Below, piece by piece: positions 32,769-44,660 of a DNA stretch of 64,000 nt (position 1 is its first letter; each line of letters begins with the position of its first letter). The translations under genes and the position numbers were made by a program. Origin of the DNA: Holothuria scabra (lineage: Eukaryota; Echinodermata; Holothuroidea; Aspidochirotida; Holothuriidae). The notes under the pieces were generated by a model. It was not told the DNA's origin, ran no database searches, and was given only the letters and a program-made list of their open reading frames with translations. Location: NCBI GenBank assembly GCA_037179385.1, contig CM074187.1:11409450-11473449 (forward strand), in the 5' to 3' direction.

Positions 32769-34770
32769 GATACCATATAGTCAGAGGGTAACGGCCCCTT
32801 CCCCCTGACGGCACAAAATTACATGCCAGTGCCCTTTTTAGGGTTCTGAGGCTGCGTTAACGCTCCCCTGCGAGCCATTCTCACCCCTGACTGAAATCCT
32901 TAGCTACGCGGCCTCTGTTGGCAACGCAACTGCCCGAAATGGCAGAATATCCGAATCCTTTTAAAATTCTGCCAGAAAAGTAAGTAGCATCATAGAAAAT
33001 GCAAATATTTATAGAAAATGAAAAAGATTACAAACAGTTACCACAGATTCAGGTTTCATATATGAAAATACAAGATACTCGGTACCTTTTTTTCATTAAA
33101 TTCTGAATTCTCTCCACGGTACATATTTTTAAATATCCCTTTCAAGGCCAAGAGCAGTCACCCCAACTTGAAGTAGTGTGTTAGACTGTCCTGTTTCATG
33201 TTTGGCTGTTCATCGTCATGTGACGACATTTTTCTGCTCAGGTGTAAAATATAATGGAAGTAATTGCTTGGTTTACCTGTGAATATGCAATATTGAAGTC
33301 CTAAAATATTATGAAAGATTCTGTGAAAAATGAAAGATTTTTACCTTTGCCTACTGAGTGGATCGTCACTATTCCGTCTCAAGTAGGCTACTTGTTTGAA
33401 GCTGTTTATTTTCAATATGATTTTCTAGGTGTTCATGTGTACCGGAAAGGTCTTGAAATTGTTTAATTAGAATTCTTACCAGAACGACAAGCTCTTACCC
33501 ATTGGAATTGTGTTTATGAGACCCAAGACAAGCCATTTCCGTAGTAGCTGGACGTACAAATTCAGATTTGGTGTTATGCAATGCACAAAAATTATTGTTT
33601 ATTTTTTAAAGGTAAGCATTAAGAAGTTATGCAAATCTGACCCTATTCTCTGCTGTTAAATTCAGTCCCATCTAGTCATTTATGCTATGTTTAATGGGGA
33701 CGATATCCCAACAAACACAGGCTGTCCAAAACGATTTGGGAGTTGGCAATCACTTCGTTCGTGTTTCTTCTTCACACCAAAACACTAAAAGCTCTTACAG
33801 ACTGACAGAAACGTATTTTATTTTTCAGTTCAGAAAAGAAACATGCTGAAAATGATAAAAATAAGTTAAAAAGTAACGTCTAAATAACAATTTTCAGAAA
33901 AAAATAATTTATTTATTTGTACACACTCTTTCTCTTTGTCGGGAAAATACGTTTAATAATAGCAAAAGTCCACAAAATAATGCCCTTTAAAGGTCTCCGA
34001 ATGACTTTTTTTTTTAAATAAAACCAGTGACGTTTTAATAACTTCCTAAAATGTTCTTGCATTTGCTGGGATAACAATATCCGAAGTAATATACCAGAGC
34101 AAGTAGTTCCATTTCTAATCAGAGAGCAGTTATTGGGATCGAGATGCAACGGAAATTTTAGTTTATGGTATATTTTAAGACCCACTAAACCAGTAAACGG
34201 AATTAAAATAAGCTGTGTAATTTTCCCAACTAACTTCCTCCTTTACTCGCTGCACCGCTTCGGTATTATTCCTGCAACACCATCTCATTCGTAGGCAACT
34301 TATCCTTAGACAAGTGGCTCATGCAGAGCCTTCCTTGATAAGTCAACAGTTTAAGAGCAGATCTAATCAAACTCGAAACGATAGATAACTTAAATAAATG
34401 AATTCATTTAGCCCTTTAACAAGATATGATATGCAAATAAGCTCTGGAGGCAGCATTCAGGATTTTTTTTTATTTTTTGTCAAGCAGATTAGAAGTTACC
34501 TCAACTTCTCACAAATATTATCCAAAAACATATTCTTGTTTCGATTTCTACATATAACCTAAATGATATTTTTCAAAAGCGTCATAACTGCATGAGCGAA
34601 GAATGAGTGACCGAAATTACTGTTACTTCCCTGACGACTGTCAACGCCGTTAGTGAAGGAAAGCTGTCATGCACTCATGCCTACTGCAACCGTAGAACAG
34701 GTTTGTGTGTGTACTTAGGAATTCTAAGAACGATACAACAGACATAGGCCTATTACCGGTACTATGTGAC
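32769..34770. other. no gene recognised apart from one MITE fragment
   Basis: Apart from the family A fragment at 33141-33348 there is no feature I can support. Confidence 0.35.
33141..33348. mobile_element. family A MITE, partial
   Basis: Starts TTCAAGGCCAAGAGCAGTCA and shares the family core (GACTGTCCTGTTTCATG, GTCATGTGAC). The right end decays at ATTTTTACCTTT. Confidence 0.7.
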
Positions 34771-34771
34771 A

Positions 34772-34945
34772 TTGCCTCATTTCTGGGACGGCGGAGACGG
34801 GGGAATAGGGAGCTATAGCCCCGCACTTTTTTTTGTTATGGGCATTTTGGGCTGCCTTAAACTGCATTTACTTTATTGGACATATTGGGCTGCTTCGATG
34901 ATTAGCCCCCTCACTTCAAAATTGGCCCCGCGGCCTCTGCATTTG
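34772..34945. mobile_element. short hAT-like MITE, relative at 55998-56180
   Basis: It reads GGGACGGCGGAGACGGGGG at the left and CCGCGGCCTCTG at the right. The interior (TTGGACATATTGGGCTGCTT) is the inverse of TCCAATAAA and GCGGCCCAGTATG text in the second copy. Confidence 0.7.
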
Positions 34946-35237
34946 AAAGCTTGCATCTCCAGGGCAAAATAACAGTCCCTGGCCTAATCATACTCATGAG
35001 CATCATGACAATGACATTTTTGCTTCTTTTGCAACCGTTGATGTAATAAATTCATTATATCACTGTTGCTAACAAAAGGGGGACTTAGACGATTTGTCAA
35101 CGCATTCTACTTTAAAAAAGCCGTAAGTTCCTAAAAGACCTAAGAACAGACATTGGAAAAACTTTCACAATGTTTTATGAAAATCATACAATATAACTGT
35201 ATAAGGAACTGAAAGCAGTAATGTTTCCTTTTACGTC

Positions 35238-35434
35238 TTTCTTTTTCTTTTAATTGATGCTTTCTTTTTTTAATTGATGCTTTCTTTTTTTAATTGATGC
35301 TTTCTTTTTTAAATTGGTGCTTTCTTTTTTTTAATTGTTGCTTTCTTTTTTAATTGATGGTTTCTTTTTGTAATTGATGGTTTCTTTTTTTAATTGATGC
35401 TTTCTTTTTTTAATTGATGCTTTCTTTTTCTTTA
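35238..35434. repeat. 22-bp minisatellite, about nine copies
   Basis: The unit TTTAATTGATGCTTTCTTTT is repeated with small changes (ATTGGTGC, ATTGTTGC, ATTGATGG) and variable T-run length. Confidence 0.92.
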
Positions 35435-35977
35435 ATTCTCGTGTTCATTTACCAGTTTACGTTGACCGAAGTTCACTGTCTCCGCTTGAAGAGGAACAAG
35501 TTTGCGATTTATCTGAACACAAAATTTCACCTCCGAGTTTGTCTTTTTTGCTATAATTTGAAACTAAATGAAATACCTGATGAATTTTTTACGTGTCTGA
35601 TACGGACATTTGTGTTAGATTGGCATTTTTTCAAATCAAATAAATGGGTTGCAGAATTTACTTTACTCGTGTCTTTTCGTCACATCACACATGTGTATGA
35701 GTTTTTATCATCATCCGTCTCCATATCTTCATCTTCGTCATTGTTATTGTGAATTCAGCCTTACCTAGACCAATTTATTGTATAAAAATATCAGAAACAT
35801 AGTAAGCCTTACATATTCTGTCTTGTACGTTATTGTTTGCAGACTTATTGACTCGGATTAGTTCAACGTGTTGCTTGTACACATTTAATAATGGTTAATT
35901 AACTTTTAGTTGTCTTGCTCCCTCAAATCCACGATACCGGTATTAATATTCATTACTATAACTAATTAATTCATACA

Positions 35978-37414
35978 TGCGTTCCTTCCTTCCTTCCTTC
36001 CTTCCTTCCTTCCTTCCTTCCTTCCTTCCTTCCTTCCTTCCTTCCTTCCTTCCTTCCTTCCTTCCTTCCTTCCTTCCTTCCTTCCTTCCTTCCTTCCTTC
36101 CTTCCTTCCTTCCTTCCTTCCTTCCTTCCTTCCTTCCTTCCTTCCTTCCTTCCTTCCTTCCTTCCTTCCTTCCTTCCTTCCTTCCTTCCTTCCTTCCTTC
36201 CTTCCTTCCTTCCTTCCTTCGTTCCTTCCTTCGTTCCTTCCTTCCTTCCTTCCTTCCTTCTTCCTTCCTTCCTTCCTTCCTTCCTTCCTTCCTTCTTCTT
36301 CCTTCCTTCCTTCCTTCCTTCCTTCCTTCGTTCCTTCTTCGTTCCTTCCTTCGTTCCTTCCTTCATTCTTCGTTCCTTCGTTCGTTCCTTCGTTCGTTCA
36401 TTCGTTCCTTCCTTCGTTCCTTCATTCGTTCATTCGTTCGTTCCTTCCTTCGTTCGTTCATTCGTTCGTTCGTTCGTTCGTTCGTTCGTTCGTTCGTTCC
36501 TTCGTTCGTTCGTTCTTCGTTCCTTCGTTCGTTCGTTCTTCATTCGTTCGTTCTTCGTTCGTTCGTTCTTCCTTCGTTCGTTCCTTCGTTCTTCGTTCCT
36601 TCTTCTTCGTTCCTTCGTTCGTTCGTTCATTCGTTCGTTCATTCGTTCGTTCTTCTTCATTCTTCTTCGTTCATTCTTCTTCGTTCGTTCTTCGTTCGTT
36701 CGTTCGTTCGTTCGTTCGTTCTTCTTCGTTCGTTCATTCGTTCCTTCGTTCTTCATTCATTCTTCGTTCGTTCGTTCGTTCTTCGTTCATTCGTTCGTTC
36801 TTCCTTCGTTCGTTCCTTCGTTCGTTCATTCCTTCGTTCTTCCTTCCTTCCTTCCTTCTTCGTTCTTCTTCTTCGTTCCTTCTTCCTTCGTTCCTTCGTT
36901 CCTTCTTCTTCATTCGTTCTTCTTCCTTCCTTCCTTCGTTCCTTCGTTCCTTCGTTCCTTCGTTCCTTCCTTCCTTCGTTCCTTCCTTCCTTCCTTCCTT
37001 CCTTCGTTCTTCCTTCGTTCCGTTCTTCTTCCTTCTTCGTTCCTTCCTTCCTTCCTTCCTTCCTTCCTTCCTTCCTTCCTTCCTTCCTTCCTTCCTTCGT
37101 TCTTCCTTCCTTCCTTCCTTCTTCCTTCCTTCGTTCCTTCGTTCCTTCCTTCTTCCTTCCTTCCTTCCTTCGTTCTTCCTTCCTTCCTTCCTTCTTCCTT
37201 CCTTCCTTCCTTCCTTCCTTCCTTCCTTCCTTCCTTCATTCCTTCCTTCCTTCATTCTTCCTTCCTTCCTTCCCTCCTTCCTTCCTTCCTTCGTTCCTTC
37301 CTTCCTTCCTTCCTTCCTTCCTTCCTTCCTTCCTTCCTTCCTTCCTTCCTTCCTTCCTTCCTTCCTTCCTTCCTTCCTTCCTTCCTTCCTTCATTCATTC
37401 ATTCATTCATTCAT
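35978..37414. repeat. 1.4-kb (CTTC)n compound microsatellite
   Basis: A pure (CTTC)n block about 240 bp long is followed by a middle section rich in TTCG tetramers and TTC slips, then another long (CTTC)n block, ending in (CATT)n at about 37390-37414. Open frames on both strands (Ser/Phe/Pro-Leu and Lys-Glu-Gly-Arg) are by-products of the tetramer. Confidence 0.98.
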
Positions 37415-37751
37415 CCTTTTATTCCTTTGTTAAGTCACAATATTACAAAAACAGTGCCAACAAATAATGGCTTAGCAATTAACAAGTTAATAAAATCAGT
37501 GTTGTAAATGGAAATACTCTTAAAAATCCTCCGGGACTTGAAAAATTAGAACACTCACGGTGATAACAGACAGATTAACGAACAAATGAAAGGAAAGTGA
37601 CAATTCTTCTCATACCGGTTCCATCGAGTATCAACCTACTGTCCTTTCCTACATCTTTAATATAAGTACTTATAAAATATCCTCTCCTCAGAGGTGCAAC
37701 TGACCAACTAACCTGGTGTAAAATTACTTAAGCGAGGTCCACACTGACTAT

Positions 37752-37980
37752 GGGACCGCGTGTTTGGTCTAACGGAAAGAGCTCTGACTCTCACGGGGAG
37801 GGAACGGGTCATACCAAAGACTAAAAAATTGGAACCTACTGCCGTTGTGCGTGATGCTCCACATAAGCAATGGAGTATGGAAAACAAGGCAGTGAACCAC
37901 AACTGGAAAAAATGCCGCGACCGGTTCGACTTGAACCATTAGGTTGGAAACTGGGCCGTTAAACTCCATCTAACTAACTC
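37752..37980 (+). mobile_element. tRNA-Glu-derived SINE
   Basis: The head reads GTGTTTGGTCTAACGG (box A region), then CTCTGACTCTCACGGGGAG (anticodon arm with CTC), then a decayed box B. The body contains the shared core AATGGAGTATGGAAAACAAG and the tail GACTTGAACCATTAGGTTGG...CCATCTAACTAAC. Sister copies are at 40641-40836 and 49147-49363 on the minus strand. Confidence 0.85.
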
Positions 37981-37999
37981 TCCACACTAACTATGCAAC

Positions 38000-39080
38000 G
38001 CGACTTACCGCGACCAGCCGCCTTCTTGTCGGTGCAGTGAGCAACTGACTAAGGACATTGTGTCCAGCCTATGTTTCTGAATAAGCTATTATGAAGTTTA
38101 ATATAGTCTACTCTTAGTAGACAAGGATACATTCTCCGCATGTCAACTGATTGCAAATTCCAAATACTTTCATACTGCGACGCTTCTGCATAATCTCGTC
38201 GCATCGAAACGTCCTCAACGGTGGGGGCTTTAGTGGTTGTATTTACATTTCAGAAGATGACTGAGTAATCGTTGTACATCAAACGCTGTTGAATGTCCTG
38301 CATAACATTCAAGAATCCATACACCATAGGCCTATTCTAAAAGTGTAGTCCCCTACACGTACCGATATCACAGAGGTACAAAGGATTTCCGGAAAATATA
38401 TAGGCAGCCTGTTTGTAAGAGATTCCCATTTTATTCTGCAGCTCAAACATAACCTCACAATAGGAAGAAGAATTATTTCCTGTATATGAAGAAAAATGTT
38501 TCCATTTGAATCCCAAGGCTTCAGTTCCTTCTTGAATGATTGCACTTAGCTTGAATTTGTTGGATCAACTGTTACAGTTCATTTGGAATACTGATCCATT
38601 ATCCTCGTTACTTGATTAAGCCTACGCTTTAACTACCGTGTCTCAGAGACGCGCTTATTATTATATACGGTTTTTAACGCCTGTACTAGGTAAGATTTTT
38701 TTCATTTTCCATTAAATGTCTATTCAACTTGTACATTTTGTCATATAGCCCATATGACTGAATAAATCATTCTTATTTAGAGATATGCTGGTTTATAAAT
38801 AGAAGTTGCGTAATCTACGTTGGAAAACCCACCAGACGTCCAACGTTTACCGCATATGAAGATTGACGTTCGCTGGACCATTGAAAATGCACATTAGACG
38901 AAACCTACTTCGCGTGAGACGTAAGATTAAGATTCTGCCAGATACAGAGAAAGGTTTGCAATATTAGAATTGGTATGAATAAAATGAAGAATTGAGTGAG
39001 CTCTTTGGGAGGTTTAAATCAGTGTATGATCTGTAACCAAAGTGTAAAAATTCCATGTATTACACCCTGACCACGCAATG
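38000..39080. other. no gene recognised
   Basis: No exon, RNA gene or element ends could be supported. Confidence 0.35.
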
Positions 39081-39391
39081 CACTCTAGAATCAATAGAGT
39101 TAATCTCAAATAGAGTAAAAAGTGTCAATTTACTCCAATAGTAGTAAAATTACTCCAAGAAGAGTGAAATTTACTTCAAAAAGAATAAACACGAACTCAT
39201 TCTTTCATGAGTGCTTGCAATGATTACTCTTTTTTTAAGGGATAAACACTGTAGGTACTGTTCAAAAATGAAACCTTGCCCTTTTGGGATAAATTTCACT
39301 CTTTTTGAAGTGAAGTTCACTATTCTTGGACTGAATTAATATCCTAGTGGAGTGAGTTCACACTTTTCACTCTAGTAGAGCGTGACTAAGT
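39081..39391. mobile_element. foldback MITE rich in ACTC/GAGT
   Basis: The left arm (39081-39190) with AGTAAAAAGTGTCAATTTACTC and AAGAGTGAAATTTACTTC pairs with the inverse-related right arm (39285-39391). Arms are diverged but keep block order. The duplication was not resolved. Confidence 0.6.
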
Positions 39392-39399
39392 TCATTTTT

Positions 39400-39704
39400 T
39401 TAAAGGGACAAACCTCTCACCCCAAACTACAATTTTGGTACAAGGGTACCAAAACTCTCAATTGGCTCAGCTCTTTGATTGACAGCTAATTCAAACAATG
39501 CAGAGTATCAAAGCTTATATTACACAGCATGAACGGTACTGGGAGTGTTTTGATAATATAAATTGAGTTTTTCTATACTCACCTTTAAGCAATGTACTGA
39601 CATTGTATCTGGATGAGGATTAATTTCAGACAATTGTTGGAGGGGCTTAAGTAAGAAGGTTAGGAGAATTGGTACTGTCTGGGGTGAGAGAACTGGGCCT
39701 TTAA
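39400..39704. mobile_element. TTAA-flanked MITE, family B
   Basis: 305-bp element starting TTAAAGGGACAAACCTCTCA and ending GGGGTGAGAGAACTGGGCCT then TTAA. The interior shares AGCTAATTCAAACAATGC and TGTATCTGGATGA with 43596-43900, which is also 305 bp, and in part with about 50034-50240. Confidence 0.85.
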
Positions 39705-40640
39705 TGTTAGAATGTAGTTTCATCAACTTTCATCAGTATCATGAAGTCGTTGCATCATCATTACTGTACGCCAACATATCTTCGCGGTAGAAATGTGGAT
39801 AAACACATATACTAAGTCGGACACTCCCCCAAAACGTCGACTTCCCCGCCCGAGCGGCAATCAGTGTATTGGAAATGTTACTGTAGTCAGGGTTGTTCTG
39901 TTGTTCAGATCAAAGGTATGGGGAACATACTGTTATATTGTTGCCAAACAGAGACCGTACAAGCAGCCAGACAATCGTCAAAAACTGATGGCATTACGAA
40001 CTGGCCCTGAACTTAAAGATCGCGTGAGAGGGCCCAGAGAGCGGCTTCCCGGGGATGAAATATTTGTGTAGCAATTAAAAACGATTGAACCCGAAAGACC
40101 AAAACTTAAATAGCAGTTGTAGCTTGTAGAAATGTACAAATCTTCTTTACTATCTTTAGCTTTCCTTTACACCTGTTTGAGTCCACTTTTTTTCTTTTCT
40201 TTTGTGAGTATTTGATCAAGCAGATAGGCAGAACAGAACAAGACCTCATACAGAAGGTACCGGTAACGCATTCCATGTCTGTGCCGTGTTATTTTTTAAT
40301 TATACGAAACCTGTACGCCTAGCCTTAACCTCGCCGCCGCGTTAAATTTGTAGGGGTTAATTTTTTCGCTTATTAACGAGACCATGGATATAACCAATAG
40401 ACATATAGAGGGCGTATTTAAAAAAAAGGCAAGTATGGTATGCTGTACTGTACTAAAGCAGGGGATTTTGTAGAGGTAGTTGTCAGCTCCCCGTGAAAAA
40501 CTCACAGGAGACTTGACCAAATCTATTCATATAGCTAAAACGCCTTTGGTGAAAATCGAAAATCGCGCACCCCATTCTGTCCGGTAGCGGTGTGACGGTG
40601 TCACCGAGGCATAGAGTGTATGCAAGTAATTTCGAGAAAA
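39705..40640. other. no gene recognised
   Basis: A 92-codon open frame at 39793-40071 ends in a stop, but I can assign neither a family nor splice sites. Nothing else is supported. Confidence 0.3.
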
Positions 40641-40836
40641 GTTAGTTAGATGGAGTTTTACGGCCCAGTTTCCAACCTATTGGTTCAAGTCGAGCCGGCC
40701 ACTGCCTTTTTTCCAGTTGTGGTTCACTGGCTTGTTTTTCTCACTCTTTTAGAGTCTTTGGTATGACTCAACCTGGGAATCAAACCCGGGCCTTCTGCTC
40801 GGGAGGTGGATGCTTTACCGTTAGACCAAACACGCG
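40641..40836 (-). mobile_element. tRNA-Glu-derived SINE
   Basis: On the minus strand the head is TGTTTGGTCTAACGGTAAAG, with box B-like GGGTTTGATTCCC. The tail (seen on plus as AGTTAGATGGAGTTTTACGG and CCAACCTATTGGTTCAAGTC) matches the other two copies. Confidence 0.88.
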
Positions 40837-41502
40837 AGAAAAGTTATTCAAAATTTTGCCTTAGATAGGACTATTGTAAACCCAACTACATTTGAGAGTT
40901 GTGAGACTGAAAGAACGAGGGGAGCGCAAAAAGTTTGGCGGTTTGATGAAATAATTATTGTAACAGATGAATCACTCGACAAAACATCTCAGCAAACCCT
41001 TCCCAAAAATCTATCGCTCAAACGACTTTTAGAAATTTTCGATCGAAAATTCCTGAAAACTTCATTTTTGTCCGCACATGATCACTCAAGACTAGGCATA
41101 TTTTTTAGAAGTTTTGAGTGACAATCATAAAGTGGTAAGTATAGCTAGTTTTTTTACACTACATATTTATTAAAATGTAGGCCTACTATGTTACTTTCTT
41201 GTGACCGTATGTGGGTAATTCTTTATTGACGCGGTACTATTAGATTTTGGTGTTAATATTAAATTGTGACATATTTCATGTTAAGATTGTAAACACATAA
41301 AATAATTGAAATAGAGGAAGATGGCATTACAGTGGTGCTTCTCATTTTCTGAAATTTAGAATACAACATACCTTTGGTTATGATGCCACGTCCGAAAATG
41401 ATTTTTCCCCTCTTGTAACTTCGACACCAAGAGCTCCTCATTATGTGACGTTTGAAAACATTTTTAATTTTGAAAATGAACCACAAGAGACACTAAAATC
41501 TT
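40837..41502. other. no gene recognised
   Basis: AT-rich DNA without a supportable feature. Confidence 0.35.
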
Positions 41503-42294
41503 AAGTTCAACACAATCTCCTTATTGCAATTGCATATACAATCCATAGACGATCACTATGCAAACCATTTAAAGGGCAGGAGCAGTCATCCCAAATTGAA
41601 GTAGTGTAGTAGACTGTCCAGTTTCATGATTGGCTGTTGGGAGTCATGTGACCATATTTTTTCTCTTCAAGTGTGAAATTTACTAGAAATAACTGTTTGG
41701 TTTGAATGGTGTACTTTCATAGAGGATATTTTTCAAGTTCAACACAATCTCCTTATTGCAATTGCATATACAATCCATAAACGATCACTATGCAAACCAT
41801 TTAAAGGGCAGGAGCAGTCATCCCAAATTGAAGTAGTGTAGTAGACTGTCCAGTTTCATGATTGGCTGTTGGGAGTCATGTGACCATATTTTTCTTTTCA
41901 AGTGTGAAATTTACTAGAAATAACTGTTTGGTTTGAATGGTGTACTTTCATGGAGGATATTTTTCAAGTTCAACACAATCTCCTTATTGCAATTGCATAT
42001 ACAATCCATAGACGATCACTATGCAAACCATTTAAAGGGCAGGAGCAGTCATCCCAAATTGAAGTAGTGTAGTAGACTGTCCAGTTTCATGATTGGCTGT
42101 TGGGAGTCATGTGACCATATTTTTTCTCTTCAAGTGTGAAATTTACTATATAACTGTTTGGTTTGCCTTGAATATGCAATAGTAAGGTCATAAAATGCAT
42201 TGAAAGATACTTTGAAGAAAAATAAGACAAAAATTCTGTTATTTAGCCTTTTCTTCAAAACAAGTTTGGGGGGGGGGCTGCTCTTCACCTTTAA
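41503..42294. repeat. 231-bp tandem triplication covering half a family A MITE
   Basis: AAGTTCAACACAATCTCC begins units at 41503, 41735 and 41966, and TTAAAGGGCAGGAGCAGTC follows at 41569, 41801 and 42032, giving periods of 232 and 231 bp. Each unit holds about 66 bp of flanking DNA plus the first half of the MITE. Only the last unit continues into a complete 263-bp MITE (42032-42294, ending CTGCTCTTCACCTTTAA). Units are nearly identical, so the expansion is recent. Confidence 0.93.
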
Positions 42295-43595
42295 TGTACC
42301 AGCGCAAAGACATTTTTCAGGAAAAGAGGTTATGCTTTCAGTCTCTTATGGGAAACATGTTTTGGTGTTACAATTACATAGTTAAAAAATAAACTTTGTG
42401 TTGAAGAATACATTTTGCGTACATTTTTTTAAACTTTGACATGATATACATATTTCCCCATATATAATCTGAAAAATCATATTTTTCGTTAACCTTTTTA
42501 TTTCGGGGTTGAAAATTTCACTCAAATGTCAAAAGTTGGTACCCTTATCTAAGGAATCACCGACGTTTTATCTGTTCATCCTGATGCATTTCAATGCAAA
42601 ATTTCGCTAAAAGTAAAAATACCACAAATAATAATAATACACAGTTCTTATAAAGCGCAAAACACACTGAAGTCCCTTTGCGCTGAGAAAAGAAAAGAAA
42701 AGATGAAAGCCATAGAGAGGAGAAAAGGTAAGATTTAAGTAAGGTCTTGAAATTTGCGAGTGTTCTTGCTTCTTTTACTGTAACAGGGAGGTCATTCCAG
42801 AGACAAGCGATATATGAACTGGGCGGAGCTACAATCTTGGACAGAATTGTTCAAAAATCTTTCGTTTTCCATCATTAGCACGATATATGGTCTCCACGCT
42901 AAAATAATCAGCATGCGATTAAATGTCATACCCCCCCCCCTACAGTAACAACGCTGAGTTTTGAAGAAAATGGGCCGCTTATAATTAAAACTTGTTTCAA
43001 CTCAGCACTACTATAAAGGGAGCGGGTAATGGGTGTTCCAAACAGGTTTGTCCAAGATTGTATGTGTACTTTCAGTGTAACTAAGAGGTCAATTCAAAGC
43101 ACCTTGCTAGTGTTTCCACGTTGCTAATTTCTAGCTCAGACATAATTTTGTCGATTTGCCCATGGGGCCATTACCATAATGGGCCGAACCATCGCTATGT
43201 GAATTTTCATCTGCGGTTTCGAAGCCTCATCATAAATAAACTTCATAAATGCGTTTCGGGTATAAAATTGTGCGCATTTGCACAAGGACGCCCGATTCTA
43301 CCATCTATACAACTTATATTTATGATGTCAGAGAGCAAAAAGTAGGCCCTCATTTGGGGGCAAAACAAACCAACACCGACAAATGCAGTCAGCTGATTTG
43401 TTAACCAGTCGAAACGCGCATAGCCTGCTGCACGCGCAGGGCGAATTTTTATGCGTTTATGTGGCCACATATTCCATGGTTTTACCCCCATTGATGACGT
43501 TAGTGTGTCGTCGATGCATTAGGTCTTTGTTGAGTTTGAGGTATTGTCCCATTTGATTTTCGCAAATTGCAATCATGTAGTAAAACTATCATTGC
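42295..43595. other. mostly unannotated; interspersed repeat 3' end near 42620-42930
   Basis: AATAATAATAATACACAGTT followed by CTTATAAAGCGCAAAACACA resembles a repeat 3' end widespread in marine invertebrate genomes, running on to GGGAGGTCATTCCAGAGAC. I cannot assign it to a named family. No gene was recognised in the remainder. Confidence 0.45.
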
Positions 43596-43900
43596 TTAAA
43601 GGGCCATTCATCTCACCCCAAACTACACTTCTTGTATGGGGTAACAGAAACTATCCATTGGCTCAGTTTTTGATTGACAGCTAATTCAAACAATGCGGAT
43701 TACCAAAGCTCATATTACCCAGCATAAAATGTACTGAGAGTGTTTTGGTTATACACATTGGACTTTTCTATATTCCCCCGAAGCAATTTGAACTGAGGTT
43801 GTGTCTGGATGAAGGTGAATTTTAGACAATTGTGGGAGGTGCTTAAATAAGAAGGTAGGGAGAATTGGTACTGTTTGGGGTGAGAGAATTGGGCCTTTAA
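43596..43900. mobile_element. TTAA-flanked MITE, family B
   Basis: 305 bp, TTAAAGGGCCATTCATCTCA to GGGGTGAGAGAATTGGGCCT then TTAA. It shares the whole structure of 39400-39704. Its right TTAA is also the left TTAA of the next repeat (TTAAAGGAATATTCTGGAGA at 43897). Confidence 0.87.
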
Positions 43901-44408
43901 AGGAATATTCTGGAGACAAAATTCCATAACTTCAGAATAAGCAGACAAAATTTCTCTTCCAGAAGGTAATCAAAACCTAAGTATGAAAAGTTTCCCGAAA
44001 GAAGGGAGAAATATTTCTTCAGATGTCGGCAGTCCAAAATAACCTTTTTAAGGGATGGGTTCATGGGAGACGAGAAGAGATATACTTGATAAATTACGGG
44101 CCAAGATCGAAGTTTGCGGTCACAACTACTGAATGAATTTAAGGTGTAGATGAGCTTTGATGGCCTACTGTTTGTAGTCAGTTTTGTGAGTTGGGCTGAA
44201 CTTGGCTTTGAGGTGTTGTTTAAAGGAAACAAATGAACAGTTAATTAATCTGTAATATTTGGGCTGGTTGAAGTTGTTATCTTCAGAGTTATTGAACCTG
44301 AAATGTGATTTTTTGGCAATACTTCGGAAATACATGAAATTGAAGTACAAATCAGGGGGCAGAAAAATGAAAGACACATGAATTACAATTTCTAATTATA
44401 TTGTCACA
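43897..44408. repeat. interspersed repeat beginning TTAAAGGAATATTC, family C start
   Basis: The first 60 bp (ATTCTGGAGACAAAATTCC, AACTTCA, CAGA.AAAATTTC) match 51674-51740. Beyond that the two copies diverge. Confidence 0.55.
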
Positions 44409-44660
44409 TTAAAGGTAAAGAGCAGTCCCCCCAAAGAAAAAGCTAAATAACACAATTTTCATCTTATTTCTCTTCAAAGTATCTTTCATTACATTTTATA
44501 ACTTTACTATTACACATTCAAGGTAAACCAAGCAGTTATTTCTGGTAAATTTCACATTTGAAGAGAAAAAAACACTGTCACATGAATCCCAACAGCCAAT
44601 CATGAAACTGGACAGTCTACTACACTTCTTCAATTTGGGATGACTGCTCCTGCCCTTTAA
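44409..44660. mobile_element. TTAA-flanked MITE, family A
   Basis: 252 bp from TTAAAGGTAAAGAGCAGTCC to GACTGCTCCTGCCCTTTAA. It is complete and in the same orientation as 11436-11697. Confidence 0.88.

Noticed and set aside
35971..37467. A 496-codon frame (Ser-Phe-Leu-Pro repeats) and its Lys-Glu-Gly-Arg antisense partners
   Set aside because: They are produced by the CTTC tetranucleotide array, which has no stop codons in any frame.
39793..40071. 92-codon open frame as a gene or last exon
   Set aside because: No family resemblance, no convincing acceptor, length compatible with chance.
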